From Ignavibacteria bacterium (lineage in GTDB: Bacteria; Bacteroidota; Ignavibacteria; Kapaibacteriales; Kapaibacteriaceae): DNA of 55,150 bases. The stretch covers positions 1-55,150 of the forward strand of contig JABMNI010000014.1 of NCBI GenBank assembly GCA_013204605.1. Direction: 5' to 3'. The position numbers were made by a program, and so were the translations under genes. The notes below the pieces were generated by a model. The model did no database searches. It worked only from the letters and a program-made list of their open reading frames with translations, and had not been told where the DNA came from. Shown one piece after another: positions 34,086 to 42,579 of this stretch (within the stretch, counting starts at the first letter, position 1; every line of letters starts with the position of its first letter).

Positions 34086-34428
34086 GTTGAAATAAATAGG
34101 GGTAGTGACAGTTTATTGAATGCGTATCAGTCGCAAAACTACACACCTTAGCGTTTTTTAGTGAATCGGTGTTGATATTTCTTAGTTGGGATGCTTACTA
34201 TATGCACCTAACTTTATGCAAAATGAGACTAGCAACAAATCATCATTCTCAGTCGGCCAGGAAAATACTCTTGCAGAGCTTCCATCCAACGATGAGTACC
34301 TGGGCATGTATGACGGTCTCGTTAGATATGGGAATGGTAAATATGTCTAGTTTTTATTGGAAGGGGCTAAGTAGAGGTTTCAAATTCGGAGTTGAAGCTA
34401 GGTTTAAGATCAACTTGGGCACGGAACA
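34086..34428. other. 343-base gap holding only doubtful short frames
   Basis: Between the crotonase and the phosphodiester glycosidase I see no secure gene. One frame (34216-34350) would encode 44 residues starting MQNETSNKSSFSVGQ and ending VRYGNGKYV. An overlapping frame runs into the next gene and ends in a strand-like FGVEARFKINLG that could be the tail of a decayed barrel protein. An AAGGGGCTA word is at 34361-34369. Divergent promoters for both flanking genes must be here, but no exact TAnnTTTG box was found. Confidence 0.4.
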
Positions 34429-35823
34429 GTGATAAGAGCGATTAAATCCGGACTTGCTTTTAGATTGACACTGCTGTGCTTAATGGCCATGTTGCTGGTT
34501 GTGCAGGACGTTGCAGCACAAAGGAAGCGAAACAGACGGAAGAGAGTTGTTCGCAGTAGACCCGCCGCGATTACAAAACTCACCATAGTGCAAGAGAGCG
34601 AAGTTTCGGAAGGAGTGAGATATGCTGAATTCAAGAGCAACGGGCGCACCCCAGTGGACATTCATGTTGTTTACGTTGACCGTACGGTTGCAGCCAATGC
34701 CATTCGGATAGTGAAGGGCGAGGATAAATATGATGGCAAGGAATCTGTTGTGAACATGTCCAAGCGATACACTGAACAGACGAACAGCTCGGTGTTGGCC
34801 CTAGTGAATGCAAATTTTTGGAGAGCGGTACGAAATACAGCCATTGGACCATGTGTTGTTGATGGCGAGGTTGTGGAGATGTTGCCGTATAAAGGTTGGA
34901 CGAGCGCATTTGTAGACGTCCGCAATAGAATTACAATTGATACTTTCAAGTTGAAGGCCACAATACGGTACAAGGGGAGCACTCGTACTGTTACGTCCGT
35001 GAATCGGAGATTAGACTCTTCCGGTATAGTTGTTTACAACGCTTATGCCGGTGACATTGTGCCATACATTAATACTTCCGAGATTGAACGAGAGTTCAGA
35101 GAGGCGATGAAAGACAGCGTGTTTATGGATCGAGACTCTACAGAAATGGAGTTGACCCAGCAACTGCTTCGTACTGAGATTGTGCAAGCAAAGAGGGAAG
35201 CAAGCACTGAGCATCCGCTTACCAAGATCTCGCTTCGTTATTTGCGCACTCCGAGTGTGAACGAGCCGTTGATATGTAGGGTGATAGCGGTAGACACAGG
35301 CTCGGTGGCTATGCCACTCAGAGGCTGCATTGTTTCGCTTCCAACTAAATGGGAATTGGATTCAATCCCAAAACAGGGGGATACGATTACGTTGCATTTT
35401 TCAACGAATGTTTCCACCGATACTAAGTTCATGAATGCTGTTTGCGGAACCCCTCGTTTAGTACGAAATGGGGTTGCCAAGCACGAGGCTCAAAAGGAAG
35501 GTTCAACTGGGTCGAGATTCATAAAACATCAGTTATCTCGAACGGCGTTGGGGACTGACAAGAGTGGCAACAAGATACTGTTAGTTGCAATCGAGCCACC
35601 ACAGGGGAGTCAGGGCACCACAGGTGCAACACTGGATCAAATGGCGCAGATTATGAAGCTACTCGGTGCGTACCAAGCGATGAATCTCGATGGCGGTGGA
35701 TCGGCTGGAATGGTAGTGAATGACGACCATATGTTTTTCGAGGGTGTCGATCCCGATACTCGTCGCGTATCCGTTGGAATTGCCGTTGTAAAGTTATCGC
35801 ATGTATTGCGCTCATTGCGCTGA
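34429..35823 (+). CDS. Secreted phosphodiester glycosidase (NAGPA/DUF2233) domain protein
   Basis: A 464-residue protein with a signal peptide (hydrophobic about 13-26, VAAQ cleavage) and a very basic segment after it (KRNRRKRVVRSR). The catalytic domain includes SSVLALVNANFWRAV, GPCVVDGEVVEML and the family signature MNLDGGGSAGMVV (near residue 425) followed by RRVSVGIAVV. Relatives include the human uncovering enzyme NAGPA and bacterial exopolysaccharide phosphodiester glycosidases. About 100 residues in the middle (FREAMKDSVFMDRDSTEME and onward) are an insertion I do not recognise. The start is GTG 34429. Confidence 0.8.
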   Translation: MIRAIKSGLAFRLTLLCLMAMLLVVQDVAAQRKRNRRKRVVRSRPAAITKLTIVQESEVSEGVRYAEFKSNGRTPVDIHVVYVDRTVAANAIRIVKGEDKYDGKESVVNMSKRYTEQTNSSVLALVNANFWRAVRNTAIGPCVVDGEVVEMLPYKGWTSAFVDVRNRITIDTFKLKATIRYKGSTRTVTSVNRRLDSSGIVVYNAYAGDIVPYINTSEIEREFREAMKDSVFMDRDSTEMELTQQLLRTEIVQAKREASTEHPLTKISLRYLRTPSVNEPLICRVIAVDTGSVAMPLRGCIVSLPTKWELDSIPKQGDTITLHFSTNVSTDTKFMNAVCGTPRLVRNGVAKHEAQKEGSTGSRFIKHQLSRTALGTDKSGNKILLVAIEPPQGSQGTTGATLDQMAQIMKLLGAYQAMNLDGGGSAGMVVNDDHMFFEGVDPDTRRVSVGIAVVKLSHVLRSLR

Positions 35824-35875
35824 AGTAGATAGACGTGAAGTGCTGCAAGGTGCTGCAAGCTACCTTAAGAACGCC

Positions 35876-37120
35876 TTAATACAGCAAGTACTGTATTCTC
35901 TTTGTTTTGAATGATTCAACTCCTTGAGTGATCAAATCAGAATAACACTTCCACTGACTTCGATTTATTACGCACTGTAAATATTGAGCATTGCCAGATG
36001 CCTTGACAAACATTTGTCCACTGTTCGATTTTGCAATAGAGGGAGAAATGGGAACCTTGCTGGCAACCGAATGGATTAACAACATAGCAGCTAGATACGG
36101 ACGAAACAACGAATCTGCAACAAATGCTAAATGGTAACCACTGCAAAATTGTTTGGAGTACTTCCCACTTGGCGGCACAAACTGCGCTGCAAACAACTGC
36201 ACACCAACACTTCGAAGTTTCGCAATATCAACTGTGTCTAATGAAAATTCGGGTGCTCCTATTATTGTAAAGGGGCTTGTCGTTCCAATCCCGATGGATA
36301 TCAATCCTAGCTCGCCCATAACTCCAGTTACTGCATAGCCCCTTACTGAATTAACTGAAGGAATATTCGGCGAGGTAGGGTACCACGGTAAGCCGGTGTT
36401 CTCCCATTGCATTTCACGCAACCAGCGCTTGCATTTCACAACGGTTACGTCACACTTCAAGTACTCATTGTTAGAATTTTTTCCTAGCCAATGCTCGCCG
36501 TTTGCCATCAATGCAAGTTCGCCCATCGTCATTCCGTGAAGGTACGGAGTGGGCAGGCGTGCAATGAATGATCTAATTGAAGGGTCGGGTACATTCCCGT
36601 CTACAATTTCCCCGCCAAATGGATTTGGTCTATCAAGAATCATTACCGGAATATTTAACTCGGCGCATGAAACTAAAACTTCTGTCATTGTACTTATGTA
36701 TGTGTAACTCCTAACTCCAATGTCCTGCAAATCAATTACTACAACATCGGCGTCCTGCAACTCAACTTTGCCAGGCTTACGTTTTGCACCATACAATGAA
36801 TGAACCTCCACACCATACAGGGTGCTATTCCCAACGGTTTCGCCGGCCGAAGCAACTCCAAAAAAACCGTGTTCGGGAGAAAGAATCCGGATTAATTGTA
36901 AAACATCAGAAGTGGCAAATTCTTCGGCCGTATTTCTGCCTGTGTAGCACCGCGCAGCTGCATGGCTTACGAGTACAACACGTTTTCCCTTCAGTAATTC
37001 GAATTGCGTGTCTACCAAGTTGTCGACACCGCATTTCACAATTGGGAGGGCTGCGCTAACGTGAAATGATAGACACAATATCAACACGATTACGAATATT
37101 TGACAAGTTGTGAATTTCAT
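35876..37120 (-). CDS. Secreted DUF1343 / NamZ-type exo-beta-N-acetylmuramidase
   Basis: A 414-residue protein with signal peptide (hydrophobic about 7-24, VSAALP). The DUF1343 blocks are clear: LLKGKRVVLVSHAAA, ILSPEHGFFGVASAGE, VHSLYGAKRKPGKVEL, DLQDIGVRSYTYISTM, LDRPNPFGGEIVDG, YLHGMTMGELALMANGE, TGLPWYPTSPNIPS. NamZ removes terminal N-acetylmuramic acid from peptidoglycan fragments. One block reads GLISIGIGTTSPF where GRGTT is the pattern I remember, so an Arg may be replaced by Ile. Its start overlaps the xerD stop (ATGA). It is the last gene of a long minus-strand run. Confidence 0.82.
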   Translation of the reverse strand: MKFTTCQIFVIVLILCLSFHVSAALPIVKCGVDNLVDTQFELLKGKRVVLVSHAAARCYTGRNTAEEFATSDVLQLIRILSPEHGFFGVASAGETVGNSTLYGVEVHSLYGAKRKPGKVELQDADVVVIDLQDIGVRSYTYISTMTEVLVSCAELNIPVMILDRPNPFGGEIVDGNVPDPSIRSFIARLPTPYLHGMTMGELALMANGEHWLGKNSNNEYLKCDVTVVKCKRWLREMQWENTGLPWYPTSPNIPSVNSVRGYAVTGVMGELGLISIGIGTTSPFTIIGAPEFSLDTVDIAKLRSVGVQLFAAQFVPPSGKYSKQFCSGYHLAFVADSLFRPYLAAMLLIHSVASKVPISPSIAKSNSGQMFVKASGNAQYLQCVINRSQWKCYSDLITQGVESFKTKRIQYLLY

Positions 37121-38073
37121 TTTTTGCCAGCTCGCTTAATCGAACGTGGATGAAACAACGTGTGCACTTCCTTGATGTATTCGCGATTAATGTGGGTATA
37201 GATTTGTGTTGTACCAATATCCGCATGACCCAGCATTTCCTGCACAGCACGCAAGTCGGCTCCACCTTCCAACAAATGTGTGGCAAAGGAATGTCGGAAC
37301 ATGTGTGGGTGAACATGTTGTGTTAGGCCTGCAATTGCCGCTGCATCATTAACGATGGTCCAAACACTCATTCTACTAAGCTTTCTACCTCGAACGCTCA
37401 GAAAAACAACGTCGTCTGTTACCTTGGTTGAAATCAGTCTAGGGCGAACAGTCCCTTGATAATGTTGAACCCATTTGATAGCCTGGTTACCCATTGGTAC
37501 CAACCGTTCCTTCGAACCCTTTCCCAAAACCCGCAATAGTTGAACATCAAAAAGTAGATCTGACTGTCTAATTCCAATGGCTTCGCTAACCCGGAGTCCA
37601 CTGGCATACATGATTTCCACTAGCGCCCGATTGCGAATTTCAAGCGGCGTGTTTGTAGGCGACTGAATGCCCGACGGACAATACGCATGTAACAACGCAT
37701 TCATTTCATGCACGCTTAATGCATCGGGCAGGTGACGTTTACTCAGCGGCAGCTCAATTGCTTCGGTTACGTTCGTTGTGCTCTGATTGGTAGCCAGTAG
37801 ATATTTATGGAAATGTTTTATCGAAGAAAGATACCTCGACCTACTACTGCTACTCAATCCTGCACTAGCAAGTACTTCAAAAAATCCTCGAACATTGCTA
37901 AGACTAACCTTAGAAAAAGACTCTATCCCAACAGATGCCGCATACTCGGTGTAACGCTCAACATCATTTGAGTACGCCGCCACCGTAGTCTCGGCCAATC
38001 CTCTTTCAAGCCTAACGTAATTCACAAACATTTTTACGCTACGCTGCAACTGTTGTGAAATATCTGAGCTCAT
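37117..38073 (-). CDS. xerD: Tyrosine recombinase XerD/XerC
   Basis: A 318-residue site-specific recombinase that resolves chromosome dimers at dif in its family. It has an N-terminal SAM-like core-binding domain (about 10-100) and a C-terminal catalytic domain with Arg in YASGLRVSEAIG, Lys in LGKGSKERLVPM, HMFRHSFATHLL (His-x-x-Arg), GHADIGTTQIYTHI (His and the nucleophilic Tyr). All catalytic residues are present. Overlaps on both sides (4 bases with pgpH and with namZ) show tight coupling. No mobile-element signs surround it, so a chromosomal Xer role is preferred over a phage integrase. Confidence 0.92.
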   Translation of the reverse strand: MSSDISQQLQRSVKMFVNYVRLERGLAETTVAAYSNDVERYTEYAASVGIESFSKVSLSNVRGFFEVLASAGLSSSSRSRYLSSIKHFHKYLLATNQSTTNVTEAIELPLSKRHLPDALSVHEMNALLHAYCPSGIQSPTNTPLEIRNRALVEIMYASGLRVSEAIGIRQSDLLFDVQLLRVLGKGSKERLVPMGNQAIKWVQHYQGTVRPRLISTKVTDDVVFLSVRGRKLSRMSVWTIVNDAAAIAGLTQHVHPHMFRHSFATHLLEGGADLRAVQEMLGHADIGTTQIYTHINREYIKEVHTLFHPRSIKRAGKK

Positions 38074-40205
38074 TTTTGCGCGGCAGGAGGCTGAGTGGGT
38101 ATCTGCTTGTATTGTACTCGTTTATGTGAGCTACCCAATATATTATTTACTAGCGATTCTTTGATAAGATCCAAGTCATGCAAGGTAAGCGGAGTATCAC
38201 TAAGCTGACCGTCCAAAACTCTGTCAACAATTATTGCTTCCACCGCCGATTCGATATCGTCACGCTGACTTGTGTCTACAATCCTAGAGAGCGCTTCGGC
38301 GGCATCGGCCAGCATTACAATTCCAGTCTCCTTCGAGTCGGGCTTTGGTCCGTGGTACCTAAAATCCATTTCATCAATCGCAAGCTCTTTCAACAACGCT
38401 TCATCAACAGCATTCGCATAGAAATGCTTTATTAGAATGGTGCCGTGGTGCGTTGGAATAAATTTCCAAACGCGCTCAGGAAGACCATATTCCTTTGCTA
38501 ACTCAATTCCATCTTGAATGTGTTGACGTATAATGGATGCGCTTTTTTTCGGTGCAAGTTTATCGTGTTTATTATCTATGTCAAGTTGGTTCTCAACAAA
38601 ATATTCACTCTTCTGAATCTTGCCAATGTCATGAAACAAAGCACCTACGCGAGCAAGCATTTGGTTAGCTCCAATGTCAGCAGCTGCGGCCTCGGACAAT
38701 CGCACAACGTTCATAGTGTGCTGGTAAGTTCCCGGAGCGCGTTGGTTGAGTTGCTTCAAGAGTGGGTGATTAATGTCATCGAATTCTTCCAATCGAAGAT
38801 CAGTAGCAACATTGAAAACTTTTTCAAGTATCAGAATTATTGCAAACGTTATAAGAGGCGAAACAACAGCATTTGCAGTTGCAAAAAGTGCCTTTGGCCA
38901 GAGTAGTGCAAGTGGTGTTGATCTTTGCAAATCAATTACAAGTGTGGTTACCACTAAGCCCGTTAAAATAGATAGTATGCTGGTGAATATTTGAGTTCTA
39001 CTTTGAATGTTTCGAGATGAGTACACAGCTAACACACCACCAAACATGAGCACAACAGTAATTGCGTAGTCATCACCTCTCACAGCGCCAACTACGAACG
39101 CCATGGCTACAGTTAACAGAAGAGCCGTGCGGGCTTCATACAGTACCGTAATAAGCATGCTTATAGCAGGAATAATAATCACGTATTCTAGCGGTAGTGA
39201 ATCGCCGTACCTCACCGAGGTCCACGCCATTGCCGCTGCAAACACAAGTAGTGAGAGCAGGCTGCCGAGCTGACCATTTCTGTAAAAAGAGACGGGACGC
39301 AACACATACAAATACAGGACAACAAACAACACGAGAAACGCAACAAAAATCGTTGCACCAATTATTGCGAGCAAAGAAAATGGTACATCTGAACGCTGTT
39401 TGTGTGACGCGGTATAGGACGACAGTCGACCAACATTGGTAGGCGTAAGTCTGACTCCCTTTTTTGCCAGTTCCGTACCCTTTACCACAACTTCCAAGGC
39501 AGTAGGCACACTCAATGCGGCGTCTTCCTGTGACCTACGAGTGGACGCTACGTCGTATACAAATGGAAACACCACAGACTTCATTGTAATTTCAACACAC
39601 TCTTGCTGAATGTCTGATCTTGCATTTGAAAACAACTGACGTATTGATTTCGACAATGCTGTAGAATCTTTTATATCAGCAGATGGAATGTATGTAAGGG
39701 GGCTATGTGGCTCTTGCAATATCGAGTATTCATTTAATCCAGATTCTGGAATGCGGCCAACATATAGTTTCGACGCAAGCTCAGCAATTATCAGTTCTGA
39801 AGTAGCTTTCAGATGGTTCTGCACATCAACACTGCTCGTACCAGATTTTTGAGAAATGCTCGTAACGGTTTGTTGCTTGTATTCAGGATTCGACAGGAAA
39901 ACTATTGAGGCCTTTTTTCTAGCCTCGGTGCGTTCGTCTTGGAGCTGCGACTCTTCTTTATACACTGGAAAGGAATACAGCGCCACAACAGATTCCTTCG
40001 ACCACGTTGTGCCCACTGCCGATCTGCCAAGATATTCTGAATCGACGTTTCCCGGCATACCCGGCATAAAAATCGTAACACCCAAACATGCTGCTACGAT
40101 AATAATTACACGTAGAGTAGTTGACTGACCAAAGCCTCGCTTCTCTTGGGCAGATGTTGATCTATCCTTGATTTGAGCGAACAGCGTTTTATTTGTTTGA
40201 GCCAT
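38070..40205 (-). CDS. PgpH-like membrane HD phosphodiesterase (7TM-HD, c-di-AMP hydrolase family)
   Basis: A 711-residue membrane protein. An N-terminal helix (about 30-48) leads into an extracytoplasmic 7TMR-HDED domain (about 50-270), then seven transmembrane helices (about 275-475), then a cytoplasmic HD domain with HTMNVVRLSEAA, GALFHDIGK, ENQ, IPTHHGT and DAAEALSR. The family degrades cyclic di-AMP. The layout matches PgpH closely, so I am confident of the family but not of the in vivo substrate. It overlaps xerD by 4 bases and follows the PaaG-like gene after 29 bases. A 5-G copy of the dispersed word is at 39697-39704. Confidence 0.9.
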   Translation of the reverse strand: MAQTNKTLFAQIKDRSTSAQEKRGFGQSTTLRVIIIVAACLGVTIFMPGMPGNVDSEYLGRSAVGTTWSKESVVALYSFPVYKEESQLQDERTEARKKASIVFLSNPEYKQQTVTSISQKSGTSSVDVQNHLKATSELIIAELASKLYVGRIPESGLNEYSILQEPHSPLTYIPSADIKDSTALSKSIRQLFSNARSDIQQECVEITMKSVVFPFVYDVASTRRSQEDAALSVPTALEVVVKGTELAKKGVRLTPTNVGRLSSYTASHKQRSDVPFSLLAIIGATIFVAFLVLFVVLYLYVLRPVSFYRNGQLGSLLSLLVFAAAMAWTSVRYGDSLPLEYVIIIPAISMLITVLYEARTALLLTVAMAFVVGAVRGDDYAITVVLMFGGVLAVYSSRNIQSRTQIFTSILSILTGLVVTTLVIDLQRSTPLALLWPKALFATANAVVSPLITFAIILILEKVFNVATDLRLEEFDDINHPLLKQLNQRAPGTYQHTMNVVRLSEAAAADIGANQMLARVGALFHDIGKIQKSEYFVENQLDIDNKHDKLAPKKSASIIRQHIQDGIELAKEYGLPERVWKFIPTHHGTILIKHFYANAVDEALLKELAIDEMDFRYHGPKPDSKETGIVMLADAAEALSRIVDTSQRDDIESAVEAIIVDRVLDGQLSDTPLTLHDLDLIKESLVNNILGSSHKRVQYKQIPTQPPAAQK

Positions 40206-40234
40206 TTGACTTTAATTATTGAAAAAATCTACGA

Positions 40235-41023
40235 TCAACTACCGGTGAATTTTGGACTTCTCTTTTCAATGAAGGCCGCAACACCTTCGGTGTAGTCATT
40301 CGAATCGCCGGCCCTCTGCTGGTAATCAGATTCGAGTGTCAACATCTCTTCAAGCGACTTCACTGCGCCTTGTTGCAGGAGAAACTTTACAAATCCATAC
40401 GATTGCGTTGGACCAGATGCATACTGCAGCGCAACGGCATTCAATGCGCTTTGAAATGCTTTTGGATGAGCAGTTGAATTAACTAAGCCAAGGGCCAGTG
40501 CCTCCTCGGCAGAAATTGGTTTGTTCAACGTGGCAAATTCGAAAGCTTTTGCGTATCCCATCATGCGCGGGTACATCCATGTTGCACCAGAGTCCGGCAA
40601 CAACGCTATTCCAATAAACGCTTCAACAAGTTTGGCCGAAGTGCTCATAACTCTAACATCTGCTGCCAGCGCAATTGAAAGGCCAGCGCCAGCGGCAACA
40701 CCATTGATGCCCGCAATAACAGGTTTTGGCAAGCCCGTTATCAGGCGAATAATAGGATTATATCTTCTAAGCAAACTATCGGTCAGGTTGCGTTTTGTGC
40801 CACTCTTTGGCGCATCTTTGAGGTCTTGTCCGCTGCAAAATGCCTTACCGGCACCGGTAATTACAACGCAACGTACTTCGGTGGAATTCGTGGCAAACGT
40901 TAGTGCGCTAATTAAATCCGTTGTCAGTTGCTCGTTAGCAGCGTTATATGAGTCTGGCCGATTAAGCGTGATTGTGTACACACCACCATGTAACGTAACA
41001 AGTAGGGTCTCAAAATTTTCCAT
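40235..41023 (-). CDS. Crotonase-family enzyme of PaaG type (2,3-dehydroadipyl/epoxyphenylacetyl-CoA isomerase-like)
   Basis: A 262-residue crotonase. The segment FCSGQDLKDAP forms the first oxyanion-hole element. The second site reads INGVAAGAGLSIALAADVRV and IGIALLPDSGATWMYPRMMG. The hydratase glutamates are absent and the PDSG Asp typical of PaaG-type isomerases is present. It therefore probably isomerises double bonds or epoxides on an acyl-CoA. No phenylacetate pathway genes are in the window. The frame extends to a TTG at 41041, but ATG at 41023, 2 bases after the upstream crotonase stop, is preferred. Confidence 0.85.
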   Translation of the reverse strand: MENFETLLVTLHGGVYTITLNRPDSYNAANEQLTTDLISALTFATNSTEVRCVVITGAGKAFCSGQDLKDAPKSGTKRNLTDSLLRRYNPIIRLITGLPKPVIAGINGVAAGAGLSIALAADVRVMSTSAKLVEAFIGIALLPDSGATWMYPRMMGYAKAFEFATLNKPISAEEALALGLVNSTAHPKAFQSALNAVALQYASGPTQSYGFVKFLLQQGAVKSLEEMLTLESDYQQRAGDSNDYTEGVAAFIEKRSPKFTGS

Positions 41024-41025
41024 AA

Positions 41026-41805
41026 TCAGCGTCCCTTCCAATCAGCTTTTCTCTTTTCCACGAATGCGGTCATTCCTTCTTTTTGATCTTCGGTAGCAAA
41101 CAACATGTAGAAATTTTTCCGTTCAAATTCTAATCCCGATTCCAACGATGTGCTGAAAGATTTCAATACCGACTCTTTAGCAAGTTTGACAGCTACTGGC
41201 GCTTTTTGCGCAATTTCTTCGGCGAGAGCAATTGCCTCTTCAAGATAAAATTCGACAGGCACAACCCTGTTAACCAGTCCGGCAGCTAGCGCTTGTTTTG
41301 CAGAAATCATTCTGCCTGTTAGTACCATCTCCATTGCCAAAGCTTTTCCAACTGCACGAGTTAATCGTTGCGTACCACCGGCACCGGGCATTACCCCAAT
41401 ATTGATTTCCGGCTGACCAAACTGCGCCGTATCACTGGCCACAATCATATCGCACAACATTGTCAACTCGCATCCGCCCCCTAAAGCAAAACCACTAACG
41501 GCTGCAATAATGGGCTTCTTCGTTTGCTTAATGCGTTCCCACCTAGCAAATTGGTCGCGCTCCAACATAGTAACGGCGGTCGCGCCCTGCATTTCAGTAA
41601 TGTCGGCTCCGGCCGCAAAGGCCTTCTTGTTGCCGTGAATTACAATACATCTTACATCGTCCGATGCATCGTACAACTCAAAAGCGGCCACCAGCTCTAT
41701 CATAGTTTGCAAATTCAACGCATTAAGCACCGCCGGACGGTTAAGCCGAATGGCGCCCACGCCAGCCGCCGCCGCATATAATTCGATACAGGAAAACTGT
41801 TCCAA
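41026..41805 (-). CDS. Enoyl-CoA hydratase (crotonase family)
   Basis: A 259-residue crotonase with both catalytic glutamates: GFALGGGCELTMLC and FGQPEINIGVMPGAGGTQRL. The oxyanion loop is FAAGADITEM. I chose the TTG start at 41805 because AAGGAAG (41811-41817) lies 5 bases upstream and the resulting length matches the family. The frame runs open to an ATG at 41880, but that would overlap the rsmE start codon on the other strand. It leads the run that continues with the PaaG-like gene, pgpH, xerD and namZ. It is very similar to the crotonase at 33309. Confidence 0.88.
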   Translation of the reverse strand: MEQFSCIELYAAAAGVGAIRLNRPAVLNALNLQTMIELVAAFELYDASDDVRCIVIHGNKKAFAAGADITEMQGATAVTMLERDQFARWERIKQTKKPIIAAVSGFALGGGCELTMLCDMIVASDTAQFGQPEINIGVMPGAGGTQRLTRAVGKALAMEMVLTGRMISAKQALAAGLVNRVVPVEFYLEEAIALAEEIAQKAPVAVKLAKESVLKSFSTSLESGLEFERKNFYMLFATEDQKEGMTAFVEKRKADWKGR

Positions 41806-41878
41806 ATCAACTTCCTTGATATTTTTCCGATTGCGTGGAAAATACGGCATTTTGACGCAGTAGTTAATTTTACAGCAC

Positions 41879-42574
41879 ATGAATTATCTCTACTCTGACT
41901 CAGCAACACCCGCGCCGAAACAAATCGACGTTACACCCGAAATGCTAGCACACGGAAATGCGCTTCGATTAACCACCGGCGAACACGTTTTTGTGATTAA
42001 TGGTAGGGGGCTAAGGGCTACATGTAGGGTGGATAGGGTCTCGAAAAACTTATTTGTTTTGCATACTACAGATCTCATTGAATCCACTGCACGGCCCGTC
42101 CTAACGCTTGTAATGGGCACGCTCGATTCGAGGGACAGAATGGAATTTGCAATTGAAAAGTCGATTGAGTTAGGAGTTGGAAAAATCATACTACTCAATT
42201 CGAAGCATGCTCAGCAAAGAAAACTCTCCAATGATAGGCTAGCATTGAAGGCTATTGCCGCCATAACACAGTGCGGGGCGCTTTGGTTGCCAACCATTAC
42301 TCGGGCTGATTCAGTCGAGGCTGTGTTGGCATCGTTGGATGACAACTGTAAAATTGCAGTAGGAGAAATTACTGGAACAGTACCAGCCTTTGAGGGGCAG
42401 AACGTTGGGGCTGTCATGGTAGGACCGGAAGGTGGATTTTCCGAGCAAGAATTGCGTGTACTTCAAAATGACAGCAGGGTCACGTTTTGGCGCATAGGTG
42501 AAAACCGACTACGCGCAGAAACGGCCGCTGTAGCAATGCTATCAGCGACCGTTATCGTAAACAAAAATGTTTAG
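41879..42574 (+). CDS. rsmE: 16S rRNA (uracil1498-N3)-methyltransferase RsmE
   Basis: A 231-residue SPOUT-class methyltransferase. An N-terminal PUA-like domain (HGNALRLTTGEHVFVINGRG) is followed by the SPOUT fold: GTLDSRDRMEFAIEKSIELGVGKII, the SAM-binding VGPEGGFSEQELRVL, and the knot ending RLRAETAAVAMLSA. It methylates N3 of U1498 in the ribosomal decoding region. It is a single-gene unit, divergent from the crotonase and convergent with the nuclease gene, whose stop is only 5 bases beyond its own. A 5-G copy of the dispersed word is at 42005-42012. Confidence 0.95.
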   Translation: MNYLYSDSATPAPKQIDVTPEMLAHGNALRLTTGEHVFVINGRGLRATCRVDRVSKNLFVLHTTDLIESTARPVLTLVMGTLDSRDRMEFAIEKSIELGVGKIILLNSKHAQQRKLSNDRLALKAIAAITQCGALWLPTITRADSVEAVLASLDDNCKIAVGEITGTVPAFEGQNVGAVMVGPEGGFSEQELRVLQNDSRVTFWRIGENRLRAETAAVAMLSATVIVNKNV

Positions 42575-42579
42575 AATTT

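Noticed and set aside
34169-34432. 87-residue frame upstream of the phosphodiester glycosidase
   Set aside because: TTG start, no ribosome binding site, low-complexity composition and a competing overlapping frame; described under the gap instead.
41806-41880. Longer start (ATG 41880) for the crotonase
   Set aside because: It would share its start codon region with the divergent rsmE ATG and add residues absent from the family; TTG 41805 has a good ribosome binding site.
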